A DNA stretch of 64,000 bases from Rhodovulum sp. (GCA_002706605.1 PALT01000038.1:62001-126000), one strand, 5' to 3'; shown: positions 17,783-27,608, numbered from the stretch's first letter. Translations and numbers: made by a program. The notes: generated by a model from the sequence alone, not told the origin.

Positions 17783-18975
17783 GTCAGGGCCTTTGCGATT
17801 TTGTCGGCCAGATTGCGCGCGACCTCATCCTTGCCCGCGCGGGGCCAGCTTTCGCCGCCCTCGGCGGTGATCACGGTCACGGCGTTTTCCGCGCCGCCCA
17901 TGATGCCGGTTTCGGGCGACACATCATTGGCCACGATCCAATCGCACCCTTTGCGCGCCCGTTTCAGGGTGGCATTGGCGATCACGTCATCGGTTTCGGC
18001 GGCAAAGCCCACGACCAATTCGGGGCGGTGTTCCTCCAGCTGGCTGATGGTGGCCAGAATGTCGGGGTTCTGGGCGAACTCGAGCTGCGGCAGGCTGCCC
18101 GCGCCGTCCTTTTTCATCTTGGACCCGCTGGCATTCGTCACGCGCCAATCCGCCACGGCGGCGGCAAAGATCGCGGCGTCGGCGGGCAATGCGGCGTGTA
18201 CGGCGTCATACATGGCCTGCGCGGTTTCCACGGCGACAACGTCCACCCCCGCAGGCGGCGCGACAGAGGCGGGGCCGGTGATGAACGTGACCTTGGCGCC
18301 CAGCTCGACAAGGGCCTCCGCAATCGCACTACCCTGCGCGCCCGAGGACCGGTTCGCGATATAGCGCACTGGATCAATCGGTTCATGCGTCGGCCCCGAG
18401 GTCACGATGATATGACGTCCGGTCAATGGCCCGTCGGCGAAATGATCCGCGACGGCCGCGACGATCTGATCGACCTCGGACAGGCGACCGGGACCGAATT
18501 CACCGCAGGCCATCGCGCCTTCCTCGGGCCCGACACAGGTGATCCCGTCACCGGTCAGGGTCGCCAAATTGCGCTGTGTCGCGGGGTGTTCCCACATGCG
18601 CACATTCATTGCGGGGGCGATCATCACGGGTGTATCGGTCGCCATCAACAGGGTGGACGCCAGATCATTGGCCAGACCGTTTGCCATCTTGCCCATCAGA
18701 TCGGCGGTGGCCGGCGCCACAAGGATCAGATCGGCAGAACGGGACAGTTGGATATGACCCATCTCGGCCTCTTCGTTCAGGTCGAACAGGTCGCGATAGA
18801 CCTTGTGCCCGGCCAATGCGGCGACAGACAGGGGCGTCACGAATTCCTCGGCCGCGCGGGTCAAAACGGGCACAACCGTTGCGCCCTGATCGCGCAACCG
18901 GCGCATCAGGTCCAACGATTTATACGCGGCAATCCCGCCGCCAATGATCAGCAAAATACGCTTGCCCGCCAGCAT
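17779..18975 (-). CDS. coaBC: Bifunctional phosphopantothenoylcysteine decarboxylase / phosphopantothenate-cysteine ligase
   Basis: This 398-residue fusion enzyme of coenzyme A synthesis has an N-terminal FMN-dependent CoaC domain (about 1-180) with the P-x-M-N-x-x-M-W signature (PAMNVRMW) and a C-terminal CoaB domain opening with [15 protein letters not shown]. The ATG at 18975 ([19 protein letters not shown]) follows a GGGGGG ribosome-binding site. A longer frame to 19035 adds 20 residues without homology. It is the first gene of the overlapping coaBC-dut-moeB-like chain. Confidence 0.95.
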   Translation of the reverse strand: MLAGKRILLIIGGGIAAYKSLDLMRRLRDQGATVVPVLTRAAEEFVTPLSVAALAGHKVYRDLFDLNEEAEMGHIQLSRSADLILVAPATADLMGKMANGLANDLASTLLMATDTPVMIAPAMNVRMWEHPATQRNLATLTGDGITCVGPEEGAMACGEFGPGRLSEVDQIVAAVADHFADGPLTGRHIIVTSGPTHEPIDPVRYIANRSSGAQGSAIAEALVELGAKVTFITGPASVAPPAGVDVVAVETAQAMYDAVHAALPADAAIFAAAVADWRVTNASGSKMKKDGAGSLPQLEFAQNPDILATISQLEEHRPELVVGFAAETDDVIANATLKRARKGCDWIVANDVSPETGIMGGAENAVTVITAEGGESWPRAGKDEVARNLADKIAKALT

Positions 18976-19074
18976 GTTTGCCCCCCGCGACTGTGGCTTT
19001 GGGATATGTCTACGCGCGGGGGGATGCGGTGACAAGCACGGCCTGACCCCGCCTTTGGTGCCGCCCCGCCCGAC

Positions 19075-19875
19075 CTATTTCGAAAATGCCGCGCAGGGAT
19101 CGTCGCGGTCCACCGGATCGGTGACGCGCCAGAGATCAAAGGGCACATCGCCCTCGGGCGGCTCTTCAAACTGACCAATGGCGATGACGTCCGTGATCCC
19201 CGCATGGGCCAGAGCGGCGGGAATACCGTGATCACGGCGGGTATGGCCATTGCCGGTGATGACAATCACCGGACCACCGGTGTCCGAAAGGGCCTCTGCC
19301 GTCACGGCGGCGAATGTCGCGTCGCGCAGGCGCTGGGCCTCGACCATGTCGCCCAGCATCTGTTCAGGCAGGGCGTTGCAATGGGCCACCTGTTGGTCGG
19401 CCTCGCGCGCGGCCTGTTCGGCCTCGGGCAGGGGTTTGTCCAAGCCAAACCGCGCCGCATCGCCGTCAAACACCGCCGCCGCACCCGCCCCGATGGCCGC
19501 TCGTACCGTATCACGCGGCACGGCGGCCCCGTATACACGCGCCTCGCCCAGCGCGGCAAAGATCGGGTAATAGATGTCAAACGCGGGCCAACCAGAGGCC
19601 TCCCAGTGCAGCGCGTCACCAAGGGCCGCGGCATCGCCCAACAGATCGGGCGTGATCGCGGCGGCCTGTTCGGGCGACAACATTTCGAACACCACGGCGG
19701 CAGGGCGCTGGGCCGCAATCACATCGGCCTGAAATTGATGATGGAGAGGGTTATCATGCACCTCGCCCACAATCACGATGGACGCGGGCGGGATGCCGGT
19801 AGCGGTGTCGATGTCGCGCGCCCACGTAGAGCACGCCATCAGGCACAGGGCCGCGATATGTAGGATCGGTCTCAC
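19075..19875 (-). CDS. ChaN-family (haem-binding uptake, Tiki superfamily) lipoprotein-like protein
   Basis: This 266-residue exported protein has a short signal peptide containing LMACS, which may be a lipobox. The family signature GEVHDNPLHH (about 37-46) and a late TGNGHTRRDHGIP segment carry conserved acidic and His residues. Known members bind haem or have Tiki-like hydrolase folds; here the role is open. The GTG start at 19875 overlaps the rpoH stop (GTGA), so it is probably co-translated with the sigma factor and may belong to its stress response. Confidence 0.82.
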   Translation of the reverse strand: MRPILHIAALCLMACSTWARDIDTATGIPPASIVIVGEVHDNPLHHQFQADVIAAQRPAAVVFEMLSPEQAAAITPDLLGDAAALGDALHWEASGWPAFDIYYPIFAALGEARVYGAAVPRDTVRAAIGAGAAAVFDGDAARFGLDKPLPEAEQAAREADQQVAHCNALPEQMLGDMVEAQRLRDATFAAVTAEALSDTGGPVIVITGNGHTRRDHGIPAALAHAGITDVIAIGQFEEPPEGDVPFDLWRVTDPVDRDDPCAAFSK

Positions 19876-20750
19876 ATCAAGAAGTGATGGACCTCGCGGC
19901 TCTGGGTTTCAAGGTTTTTGCGCATTTTTTGAAACGCGGCGACCTCAAGCTGGCGTACACGCTCTTTGGACAGCCCCAGTTCTTGACCGAGACTTTCCAA
20001 GGTGCGGCTATCGTCGCGCAGTTTGCGCTCCTGCACGATGTAGCGTTCACGCTCATTCAACGCGGACATCGCGTTCAACAGCCACTCGCGCAGTTGTTCG
20101 GTGTCATGGGCATGCTCAACGGCGGCATCGGCCTGTTCGCCGGTGTCCTCAATCGTATCGATCCATTCGCGCCCTTCGTCCTCGGACGACTGGGTGGCGT
20201 TCAGGGAGAAATCCGAGCCCGACAGGCGACCCTGCATGGTTTCGACGTCGTTTTCGGACACGCCGATTTCGATCGCGATCCGCTGTTTCAACTGATGGCT
20301 GTCCAGTTGCTCGCCTGCGGCGGCGGCCTCCCGTTCGATCTGGGCCTGTACGCGGCGCATGTTGAAAAACAGGGCCTTTTGCGCCGAGGTCGAGCCGGTG
20401 CGCACCATCGACCAATTACGCATGACGTAATCCTGAACGGATGCCTTGATCCACCACACCGCATAAGTCGAAAAGCGCACGCCGCGGTCGGGGTCAAATT
20501 TCTCGGCCGCTTTCATCAGGCCAAGGTTCGCCTCTTGGATCAGGTCATTCATCGGCGCGCCATAGCGTTTGAACTTGGACGCCATCGAAATCGCCAGTCG
20601 CATGTAGGCGGTGATCAGGCGGTGCAGCGCCTCTTCGTCACGCTGATCGCGCCACGCATAGGCCAGTTGTGCCTCGGTCTCTGCGTCAAGCAATTCCGCC
20701 TTCATCGCGCGGCGTGAAAATTTCTGGTCAGCTTGTCCGTCGAATGCCAT
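19872..20750 (-). CDS. rpoH2: RNA polymerase heat-shock sigma factor, RpoHII type
   Basis: This 292-residue sigma-32-family protein has region 2.3-2.4 (FSTYAVWWIKASVQDYVMRN), an RpoH-box-like ALFFNMRRVQ, and region 4.2 SKERVRQLEVAAFQKMR. The N-terminus (MAFDG) and ALFFNM resemble RpoHII of Rhodobacter, which acts with RpoE in the response to singlet oxygen and oxidative stress. The ATG has AGGAGCGGGAC before it. A promoter resembling the RpoE consensus lies 35-64 bases upstream. It is co-translated with a ChaN-like gene. Confidence 0.92.
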   Translation of the reverse strand: MAFDGQADQKFSRRAMKAELLDAETEAQLAYAWRDQRDEEALHRLITAYMRLAISMASKFKRYGAPMNDLIQEANLGLMKAAEKFDPDRGVRFSTYAVWWIKASVQDYVMRNWSMVRTGSTSAQKALFFNMRRVQAQIEREAAAAGEQLDSHQLKQRIAIEIGVSENDVETMQGRLSGSDFSLNATQSSEDEGREWIDTIEDTGEQADAAVEHAHDTEQLREWLLNAMSALNERERYIVQERKLRDDSRTLESLGQELGLSKERVRQLEVAAFQKMRKNLETQSREVHHFLM

Positions 20751-20784
20751 GTCCCGCTCCTGATCTCATGGGTCGGTTTCATGA

Positions 20785-20814
20785 GAGTTACGTTGGTCAA
20801 CGCGGTTCGGATCA
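20785..20814 (-). promoter_or_regulatory. RpoE-type promoter of rpoH2
   Basis: Read on the minus strand, a TGATCC -35 (20809-20814) is followed after 18 bases by a TAACTC -10 (20785-20790). The start point would fall near 20778, leaving a leader of about 28 bases. TGATCC is the -35 element described for the Rhodobacter RpoE-ChrR regulon, of which rpoHII is a known member. Confidence 0.65.
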
Positions 20815-20924
20815 CTTTCGTTCCAAGTTTTTGCCACACTGCGCGCTGACGTTCACCGTTCGTGATCGGTTTCATCACCAAATATCGTTTTGTATGGCGG
20901 GGCTTTGCGGCTAGCCGTTGAGGT

Positions 20925-21626
20925 ATGAGCTATGATCTTTTTATTGGTGACAAAACCTTGTCCAGCTGGTCCTTGCGCGGCTGGCTGTTGTTTCAAAAAT
21001 TCGGCATTCCGTTCACAGAGCACGCGATCGGGATGTATCAGGGCACGATGTCACAGGACATGAAGCCCCTCTTTCCCGCCCGCACCGTTCCCGTGATGCG
21101 CACACCCGAGGGCCACATCGTGCAGGACACGCTGGCCATGGCCGAGACCCTGAACGACCGCCATCCCGATGCTGGCATGTGGCCCACGGATGCGGGCGCA
21201 CGGGCGTTCGCGCGTTGGATCACGGCGGAAATGCATTCGGGGTTCGGTGCCCTGCGCGGGGCCTGCCCGATGAACCTGCAACGTATCTGGCTGGGGTTTG
21301 AGCCATCCGACGCGGTTCTGGCCGATCTGGCGCGGCTTGAGACCCTGTGGGGTCAGGCGCGCGCGGCCTATGGTCAAAACGGTCCGTGGTTGTTTGGCGA
21401 TTATAGCATCGCCGATGTGTTCTACGCCCCCGTTGCCACGCGCATCATCACCCACAAACTACCGGTCAGCGACATGGCGATGGACTATGCCCGCACGCAT
21501 ATCAATGACCCCGCCTTCCTGAAATGGCGCGAGGGTGCGTTGACCGAGGACTATGGCGACACATTCAAGGGCAGCTATCAACTGCCCCTCGACTGGACCC
21601 CGTGGCCCGAGAGCCTGTGGTCTTAA
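20925..21626 (+). CDS. Glutathione S-transferase
   Basis: This 233-residue cytosolic GST has an N-terminal thioredoxin-like domain (about 1-80) with the SSWSLRGWLL segment, which holds the likely catalytic Ser, and the cis-Pro loop TVPVM. An all-helical C-terminal domain includes GDYSIADVFYAPVATR, the conserved N-capping box. It would conjugate glutathione to electrophiles. The ATG follows GAGG closely. It is divergent from rpoH2, 174 bases away, which hints at a stress role but does not prove it. Confidence 0.88.
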   Translation: MSYDLFIGDKTLSSWSLRGWLLFQKFGIPFTEHAIGMYQGTMSQDMKPLFPARTVPVMRTPEGHIVQDTLAMAETLNDRHPDAGMWPTDAGARAFARWITAEMHSGFGALRGACPMNLQRIWLGFEPSDAVLADLARLETLWGQARAAYGQNGPWLFGDYSIADVFYAPVATRIITHKLPVSDMAMDYARTHINDPAFLKWREGALTEDYGDTFKGSYQLPLDWTPWPESLWS

Positions 21627-21642
21627 CGCCCGTCCGCGCGCG

Positions 21643-21657
21643 TTAACCCCGCATTAA
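21643..21657 (+). promoter_or_regulatory. CtrA-type site TTAA-N7-TTAA before comM
   Basis: TTAACCCCGCATTAA fits the alphaproteobacterial CtrA consensus TTAA-N7-TTAA exactly, and both TTAA cores are followed by CC. It lies 53-67 bases before the yifB/comM start. A further TTAACCAT, the preferred CtrA half-site, follows at 21675. Confidence 0.65.
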
Positions 21658-21658
21658 C

Positions 21659-21694
21659 CCTGTTCGCCCAATGGTTAACCATCGGGTGAACAGG
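21659..21694. promoter_or_regulatory. 36-bp near-perfect palindrome before comM
   Basis: Arms CCTGTTCGCCCAATGGTT and AACCATCGGGTGAACAGG match at 16 of 18 positions with no spacer. The centre is GGTTAACC. It ends 15 bases before the comM ATG, where it could be a large operator or fold in the leader RNA. It may also double as a terminator for the GST gene, though no T run follows. Confidence 0.6.
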
Positions 21695-21709
21695 TCAGGA
21701 TGGTCGGTC

Positions 21710-23218
21710 ATGGTGGCACGCGCCTATACGGTCGCGTTTGAAGGGGTTGAGGCGCGCCTCGTCGAGGTGCAATGCGCCGTCACCCCCGGTCTGCCCGCGT
21801 TTTCCATTGTCGGCCTGCCGGACAAGGCCGTCAGCGAGGCGCGCGAACGCGTCCGCGCCGCGATGGCGTCGATGATGCTGGCCCTGCCGTCCAAACGCGT
21901 CACCGTGAACCTGTCCCCTGCCGATCTACCCAAAGAGGGCTCGCATTTCGACCTGCCCATCGCCCTAGCCCTCTTGGCCGCGATTGAGGTGATCCCGAGG
22001 GACGAGGTTGAGCGTTCCCTGTCTCTTGGGGAAATGTCGCTGGACGGGGCGTTGATGCCCGTCGCCGGCGCCCTGCCCGCCGCCGTTCTGGCCGCCGAAG
22101 AGGGTCGCACGATGCTCTGCCCCGCGCCCAGCGCGCCCGAGGCCGCATGGGTCGGCGCGACCGAGGTCATCGGTGCGCGCACCCTGTCCGACGTGATCCG
22201 CCATTTCACCGGCGCGGCCGTCCTATCCCCCGCCACCCCGGGTGAGGTCACCACCGCCCCCGCCACCCGCGATATGCGCGACGTCAAGGGACAGGAACGC
22301 GCGAAACGGGCGCTGGAGATCGCCGCCGCCGGACATCACCATATGATCATGACCGGCCCGCCCGGCGCGGGGAAATCCATGCTGGCCGCGCGGATGCCGG
22401 GGTTGCTGCCCGATCTGACGCCCGCCGAGGCCTTGGAAACCTCGATGATCCATTCCCTTGCCGGTCTGATTTCCGAGGGCGGCATATCGCGCAGCCGCCC
22501 GTTTCGTGATCCCCATCACACCGCATCAGTCGCGGCGATTGTCGGGGGCGGGCGCGGTGCCAAACCGGGTGAGGTGTCTCTGGCCCATCACGGGGTTCTG
22601 TTTCTGGACGAAATGCCTGAATTCAACCGCGCGGTTCTGGAAACCCTGCGCCAGCCGTTGGAAACCGGGCGGGTGACGGTGGCGCGGGCGAACAACCATG
22701 CGCATTATCCGTGCCGGTTCATGTTACTGGCCGCCGCGAACCCGTGCCGCTGTGGGCATCTGTCCGATCCGACCGCCGCCTGTTCCCGTGCGCCTGCGTG
22801 TGGCGAGGACTATCTGGGCCGGATTTCGGGACCGTTGCTAGACCGGTTCGATCTGCGGGTCGAGGTGCCGCCGGTGTCCTACCGCGATCTGGACCTGCCC
22901 CCCTCGGGCGAGGACAGCGCGATAATCGCCGCCCGCATTCGCAGCGCGCGCGACGTTCAAACCGCGCGGTTCGCGGATATGGACGGGGTCGGCACCAACG
23001 CCCATGCCGAGGGTCAGATCCTTGAGGAGATCGCGACGCCGGATGCCGAGGGTCAGGCGATGCTGGGCCGTGCGGCGGACCGGTTCAACCTGAGCGCACG
23101 GGGCTATCATCGTGTGCTGCGGGTAGCGCGCACCATCGCCGATCTGGATCACAGCGCGGACGTCCGCGCGCCCCATGTGGCCGAGGCGCTCAGCTATCGT
23201 TTGCCGTCCCAGCCCTGA
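21710..23218 (+). CDS. comM: YifB/ComM family AAA+ (Mg-chelatase-like) helicase
   Basis: In this 502-residue protein an N-terminal Lon-protease-like ChlI domain (about 1-165, opening VARAYTVAFEGVEARLVEVQ) precedes an AAA+ core with Walker A GPPGAGKS and Walker B VLFLDEMPEF. A Cys cluster (CRCGHLSDPTAACSRAPAC) and a C-terminal Mg-chelatase domain follow. ComM is a hexameric branch-migration helicase that helps integrate incoming single-stranded DNA during transformation. The ATG at 21710 is chosen over 21671 from the conserved N-terminus. Its 3' end overlaps the esterase gene by 25 bases, tail to tail. Confidence 0.93.
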   Translation: MVARAYTVAFEGVEARLVEVQCAVTPGLPAFSIVGLPDKAVSEARERVRAAMASMMLALPSKRVTVNLSPADLPKEGSHFDLPIALALLAAIEVIPRDEVERSLSLGEMSLDGALMPVAGALPAAVLAAEEGRTMLCPAPSAPEAAWVGATEVIGARTLSDVIRHFTGAAVLSPATPGEVTTAPATRDMRDVKGQERAKRALEIAAAGHHHMIMTGPPGAGKSMLAARMPGLLPDLTPAEALETSMIHSLAGLISEGGISRSRPFRDPHHTASVAAIVGGGRGAKPGEVSLAHHGVLFLDEMPEFNRAVLETLRQPLETGRVTVARANNHAHYPCRFMLLAAANPCRCGHLSDPTAACSRAPACGEDYLGRISGPLLDRFDLRVEVPPVSYRDLDLPPSGEDSAIIAARIRSARDVQTARFADMDGVGTNAHAEGQILEEIATPDAEGQAMLGRAADRFNLSARGYHRVLRVARTIADLDHSADVRAPHVAEALSYRLPSQP

Positions 23219-24129
23219 TCGACCAGCCATCTGGCCAGCGTATCAATCGTGCCCATCGCCTCGGGCAGCATCCGCCCGAAGATTGGCCATGCGTGGGGCA
23301 GGTTTGGCTCAATCACCTCATGCACGGGCGCCCCGATTTGGCGCAGCTTGTCTGCCATCCGGCGCGTGTCATCCAACAGGGCCTCGGTCGCCGAGGCGGT
23401 CAAAAACGTTGGCACATCAACGGGATAATCACCAAACAGGGGCGAGGCCTGCGGGTCCGTCGCCGATTGCCCCTGTAGGTAATAGTCCGAAATTTCGAAC
23501 CGGCGCGCGATGGGCAACATCACCTCAGTTTTCGCATTGGCCAGAACGGACGCACCCGAAAACGTCAGGTCAGTCCACGGCGAAAACGCGAAACAGGCGC
23601 GCGGCAAGGGCAGGTTTTGCGCCGCAGCCGCCGCCACAACGGCCAAGGCCAGCCCGCCCCCCGCACTATCCCCACCAATCGCGATCTGATCGGGCGCAAT
23701 GCCACGCTCCAACAGCCCGCGATACGCCGCCAGACCATCGTCAAAGGCCGCCGGAAACGGGTGTTCTGGCGCCAGGCGGTAGGACGTCATCCACGCGCAG
23801 GCGCCACAGCGGATCGCCATCTGCGCCACAAGGGTTTTATGGGTGTCCAGCCCGCCCATGATGTATCCGCCGCCATGGAAATACAGCAGATGCGCCGTCC
23901 CCGTTTCAGGGCCGGTGATGCGCAATCCGGGCAGATCGCGAACGATGTTCACAGGGGTGTAGGTCGCGCCGCGGGGGCTGCGGAAAAACAGGCGCGCCTT
24001 GCGCCGGAACGATTGGCGCGCCTCCTCAACAGTTTCAATGCGGGCCAACGCGGGCTTTTCCACATGGGTCAGCGCCGCGTTCAGAACCCGCCCACGCAGG
24101 CTTAGCGTTTGTCCTCGATCACCTGCCAT
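23194..24129 (-). CDS. Alpha/beta-hydrolase esterase of the hormone-sensitive lipase family
   Basis: This 311-residue protein has the oxyanion-hole motif HGGG ([11 protein letters not shown]), the nucleophile elbow [10 protein letters not shown], an acidic residue in the SATEALLDD region and a late LPHAWPIF His. Together these define the HSL/bacterial lipase IV family. It would hydrolyse short-chain carboxylic esters; the natural substrate is unknown. The start overlaps the gshB stop region by 28 bases, so the two are probably coupled. Confidence 0.87.
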   Translation of the reverse strand: MAGDRGQTLSLRGRVLNAALTHVEKPALARIETVEEARQSFRRKARLFFRSPRGATYTPVNIVRDLPGLRITGPETGTAHLLYFHGGGYIMGGLDTHKTLVAQMAIRCGACAWMTSYRLAPEHPFPAAFDDGLAAYRGLLERGIAPDQIAIGGDSAGGGLALAVVAAAAAQNLPLPRACFAFSPWTDLTFSGASVLANAKTEVMLPIARRFEISDYYLQGQSATDPQASPLFGDYPVDVPTFLTASATEALLDDTRRMADKLRQIGAPVHEVIEPNLPHAWPIFGRMLPEAMGTIDTLARWLVDQGWDGKR

Positions 24130-25040
24130 ACCTGCGCCGCCACGTTGGTGCCATCGAACCGCTCCAGCTCTTGCATGCCGGTGGGCGAGGTCACGTTGAT
24201 TTCGGTCATGTAATCGCCGATCACGTCGATGCCGACGAAAATCTGGCCGTTTTCACGCAGGGTCGGGCCAATGGCCGCACAGATTTCCAGATCGCGCGGC
24301 GTCAGGGCCACCTTTTCCGGGCGTCCGCCCACATGCATGTTCGAGCGCGTTTCGCCCTCGGCCGGCACGCGGTTGATCGCCCCGACGGGTTCGCCGTTCA
24401 CAAGGATCACGCGCTTGTCCCCCGCAGACACGGCGGGCAGGAATTTCTGCACGATCATCGGTTCGCGGGACATGCCGGTGAACAGTTCGTGCAGCGAGGC
24501 AAGGTTGCGGTCGCTGTGATCCAGACGGAACACGCCCGCCCCGCCATTGCCGTAGAGCGGTTTGAGGATGATATCGCCGTGCTCGGCCTTGAACGATTTG
24601 ATCGTGTCCAGATCGCGCGCAATCATGGTCGGCGGGATAAAGTCGGGGAAGTTCAGCACCAACAGCTTTTCAGGGAAGTTGCGCACCCAGAACGGGTCAT
24701 TCACGACCAGCGTCTCAGGATGGATAAAGTCCAGCATATGCGTCGTGGTGATATAGCCCATGTCGAACGGCGGGTCTTGGCGCAGCCACACCACATCCCA
24801 ATCGCCCAGATCTTCGACCGTTTCATCGCCAAGGGTGAAATGGTTGCCGATCTCACGCCGCACGGTCAGGGGCCAGCCCCGCGCCTTGACCCGACCATTG
24901 TCCCAGAACAGACGATCGGGCGTGTAGTAAAACAGGGTATGCCCCCGCGCCTGTGCCTCTTCGGCCAGACGGAACGTCGTGTCGGCGTTGATGTCGATCC
25001 CGTCGATGGGATCCATTTGAATAGCGACCTTCAAAGACAT
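24102..25040 (-). CDS. gshB: Glutathione synthetase
   Basis: This 312-residue ATP-grasp enzyme joins gamma-glutamylcysteine and glycine. It has the N-terminal [16 protein letters not shown] typical of prokaryotic GshB, a DPPFDMGYI segment, the glycine-rich ATP loop [13 protein letters not shown], and the metal-binding ITEIN-like [11 protein letters not shown] near the C-terminus. The ATG at 25040 has AAAGGAC upstream. The order gshB-yraN-rsmI, all on the minus strand, is common in Rhodobacterales. Confidence 0.96.
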   Translation of the reverse strand: MSLKVAIQMDPIDGIDINADTTFRLAEEAQARGHTLFYYTPDRLFWDNGRVKARGWPLTVRREIGNHFTLGDETVEDLGDWDVVWLRQDPPFDMGYITTTHMLDFIHPETLVVNDPFWVRNFPEKLLVLNFPDFIPPTMIARDLDTIKSFKAEHGDIILKPLYGNGGAGVFRLDHSDRNLASLHELFTGMSREPMIVQKFLPAVSAGDKRVILVNGEPVGAINRVPAEGETRSNMHVGGRPEKVALTPRDLEICAAIGPTLRENGQIFVGIDVIGDYMTEINVTSPTGMQELERFDGTNVAAQVWQVIEDKR

Positions 25041-25120
25041 GCACAGTCCTTTCCATAGTTGGGCCATACATGGACCGTGACGGGGTGTGTTGCAATCTCA
25101 CATTCCCGTTAGGTCGGTGT

Positions 25121-25480
25121 TCAGGTCCCCAGAGCGTTCTCGATAATCTGTATCTGTCCGGCCTGATCTACAAGGGCCACATCGAACCGCATCGGGGTTA
25201 GTTGCCCCGTCGGCAGGTGCCCGACATATTCGGATGCGGCGGCAAACAGGCGGCGGGTTTGGGCAGGCGACAGGTGGGTCGCGGCGCGCGCGAAGTTTTT
25301 GCTGCGCTTGACCTCCACAAACGCCACGGTGTCGGCGTTCTGGACGATCAGGTCGATTTCCCCGCCCTGCCCGCGCCAGCGATGTTCCAACACCTCATAG
25401 CCCCGCGCGGCGTAATCGCGGGCGACGATGTCCTCGGCGGCCAGACCGCCGTAATGGGCGTGCTGACCGCGCGATTTCAT
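25121..25480 (-). CDS. YraN family (UPF0102) endonuclease-like protein
   Basis: This 119-residue restriction-endonuclease-fold protein has the GxEIDLI...VAFVEVKRSK motif, which matches the E-D-(ExK) nuclease core of UPF0102. Its function in DNA metabolism is not established. The start codon overlaps the rsmI stop (ATGA). Confidence 0.9.
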   Translation of the reverse strand: MKSRGQHAHYGGLAAEDIVARDYAARGYEVLEHRWRGQGGEIDLIVQNADTVAFVEVKRSKNFARAATHLSPAQTRRLFAAASEYVGHLPTGQLTPMRFDVALVDQAGQIQIIENALGT

Positions 25481-26331
25481 TTCTGTTGCGCCAAGGCCAT
25501 TTGGTACACCTGACGTTTCGGCAGGTTCAGGGCGGCGGCGACCTCGGCAGCGGCGTCCTTGACCGACAGGCGCGTCAGGGCCTCGGTCAACGCGGCCTCG
25601 ACATCCTGTTCACTGGCCTGTTTGGGTTCAGCGCGGTCGATCAACACGACGATCTCGCCCTTGACCGGATGCTCGGCCAAGGAGGCCGCCAATTCGCCCA
25701 AAGTGCCGCGGCGGGTTTCCTCGAATCGTTTGGTCAACTCACGGCACACCACCCCGCGCCGGTCCTCGCCCATGATGTTGGCCAGATCGGTCAGTAACGC
25801 GGCGACACGTTTGGGTGATTCATACATGATCAACGTCGCCTGAATCTCGGCCAGATCGGCGATCCAACTGCGCCGCGCGGATTTTGCGGTGGGCGCAAAA
25901 CCGGCGAACATGAACCGGTCCGACGGCAGGCCCGCCACCGTCAACGCCGCCAAAATCGCCGACGGTCCGGGCGCGGTCAGAACATTGATGCCTGCATCAA
26001 TCGATGCACGCGCAAGCTGATACCCCGGGTCGGCCACAAGGGGCGTTCCCGCCTCGCTTGCATAGGCGATTGAGGCACCGCCCGCCATTTGTGCGACCAA
26101 TTTGTCACGCACTCCGGGGGGGCTGTGCTCATGATAGGCGATGACATGCCGATCCCCCAAGGCAACGCCGTGAATCTGCATCAGATGTCGTAAGGTGCGG
26201 GTATCCTCGGCCACCAGAACATCGGCCGAGGCCAGAATATCGAGCGCGCGCAACGTGATATCACGGGCCGCACCAATAGGGGTCGCCACGAAATACAGTC
26301 CAGGGTTGAGTTTGGTTTCGTTCGGGGTCAA
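25477..26331 (-). CDS. rsmI: 16S rRNA (cytidine-1402-2'-O)-methyltransferase
   Basis: This 284-residue tetrapyrrole-methylase-fold enzyme starts with LYFVATPIGAARDITLRALDIL and contains VLVAEDTRTLRHLM, PLVADPGYQLAR and TAPGPSAILAAL, the motifs of RsmI. It methylates the 2'-OH of C1402 in 16S rRNA at the decoding centre. It is divergent from the LpoA-like lipoprotein gene, a neighbourhood widely conserved in proteobacteria. Confidence 0.95.
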   Translation of the reverse strand: MTPNETKLNPGLYFVATPIGAARDITLRALDILASADVLVAEDTRTLRHLMQIHGVALGDRHVIAYHEHSPPGVRDKLVAQMAGGASIAYASEAGTPLVADPGYQLARASIDAGINVLTAPGPSAILAALTVAGLPSDRFMFAGFAPTAKSARRSWIADLAEIQATLIMYESPKRVAALLTDLANIMGEDRRGVVCRELTKRFEETRRGTLGELAASLAEHPVKGEIVVLIDRAEPKQASEQDVEAALTEALTRLSVKDAAAEVAAALNLPKRQVYQMALAQQK

Positions 26332-26432
26332 AGAACACCCACTTTCTTTATGTAACGTTTACTTGCAGGGGCTTAGGTCTTAACCTGCGCCGCAAGTTGG
26401 GCCCCGAGAACCGGGATTGAGGAGTTTGATTT

Positions 26433-27608
26433 ATGTTGGCTATTTTCAAAGGCCGCTGCAAGCCGTTCGCCAAACCTGCGGCACTTGGGGCAGCGATGTT
26501 GGCATTGGTCGCGTGTCAGCCGGTTGCAACCGGTTCAGGCCCCAGCATCAACACACGCAACGCCGTGCCTGTGGCCCTGTTGGTGCCCGGCGGCTCGGCC
26601 AACGCAGCCGATGATCTGGCCGCGACCAGCCTGCAGAACGCGGCGCGTCTGGCGATTTCGGACCTTGAGGGCGTGGAAATCGACCTGCGCGTCTATAACA
26701 CCGCCGGCAACCCCGATCAGGCCGCCGCCATGGCCCAAGAGGCCGTGTCCGAGGGCGCCAAGATCATCATCGGCCCGCTCTATGCGCAAAACGCCAACGC
26801 CGCCGGTCTGGCCGTCGCATCGCGCAACGTGAACGTGCTGGCCTTTTCCAACAACACCGAGATCGCGGGCGGAAACGTCTTTGTCCTTGGCCCGACCTTC
26901 CAGAACACCGCCAACCGTATGGTGTCCTACGCCGCGCGTCAGGGCCGTGATCAAATCCTGATCGTGCGCGACCAGAACGTCGCCGGTGAATTGGGCGCAA
27001 CTGCTATCCGCAACGCGGCCACGCGGTCTGGCGCGACGATCGTGGGCGAAGAATCCTACGAGTTCTCGCAAAACGGTGTGGTTCAGGCCATCACCAGCAT
27101 CGCGTCGACCACCCGCAGCACCGGTGCCGAGGCCCTGTTCTTTACCGCCGACAGCGCGGGCGCCCTGCCCCTGTTGACCCAGTTGTTGCCGGAAAACCGC
27201 GTGGACCCGTCGCAGTATCAATTCATGGGCCTGACCCGTTGGGACATCCCGCCCAGCACCCTGTCCCTGCCCGGTGTTCAGGGCGGTTGGTTCGCCCTGC
27301 CCGATCCGGCACTGACCACCGCGTTCGAGAGCCGCTATCAAGCCGCATTCGGCCAACCGCCCCTGCCATTCAGCGCCTTGGCCTATGACGCGATTGCCGC
27401 TATTGGTGCGCTTGTCCAACAGGGGGACAGCAACGCGCTGACCGTCGGCAGCCTGACCCAAGCGCAGGGTTTTGCCGGTGTGAACGGTGTTTTTCGCCTG
27501 AAAGCGGACGGTACGAACGAACGCGGCCTAGCGGTCGCAGAAATCCAGAATAATCAGGTGGTAGTGATTGACCCTGCACCAAGAAGCTTCGGCGGCGCCG
27601 GTTCCTGA
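26433..27608 (+). CDS. Penicillin-binding protein activator (LpoA-like) lipoprotein
   Basis: This 391-residue lipoprotein has the signal region LGAAMLALVACQPV, with lipobox LVAC at residue 29, and a periplasmic-binding-protein fold related to LivJ: VALLVPGGSANAADDLAA, IIIGPLYAQNANAAG and LTRWDIPPS. LpoA-type proteins activate PBP1A from the outer membrane; this homologue lacks the large N-terminal TPR domain of E. coli LpoA. It overlaps glnD by 41 bases and is divergent from rsmI. Confidence 0.85.
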   Translation: MLAIFKGRCKPFAKPAALGAAMLALVACQPVATGSGPSINTRNAVPVALLVPGGSANAADDLAATSLQNAARLAISDLEGVEIDLRVYNTAGNPDQAAAMAQEAVSEGAKIIIGPLYAQNANAAGLAVASRNVNVLAFSNNTEIAGGNVFVLGPTFQNTANRMVSYAARQGRDQILIVRDQNVAGELGATAIRNAATRSGATIVGEESYEFSQNGVVQAITSIASTTRSTGAEALFFTADSAGALPLLTQLLPENRVDPSQYQFMGLTRWDIPPSTLSLPGVQGGWFALPDPALTTAFESRYQAAFGQPPLPFSALAYDAIAAIGALVQQGDSNALTVGSLTQAQGFAGVNGVFRLKADGTNERGLAVAEIQNNQVVVIDPAPRSFGGAGS

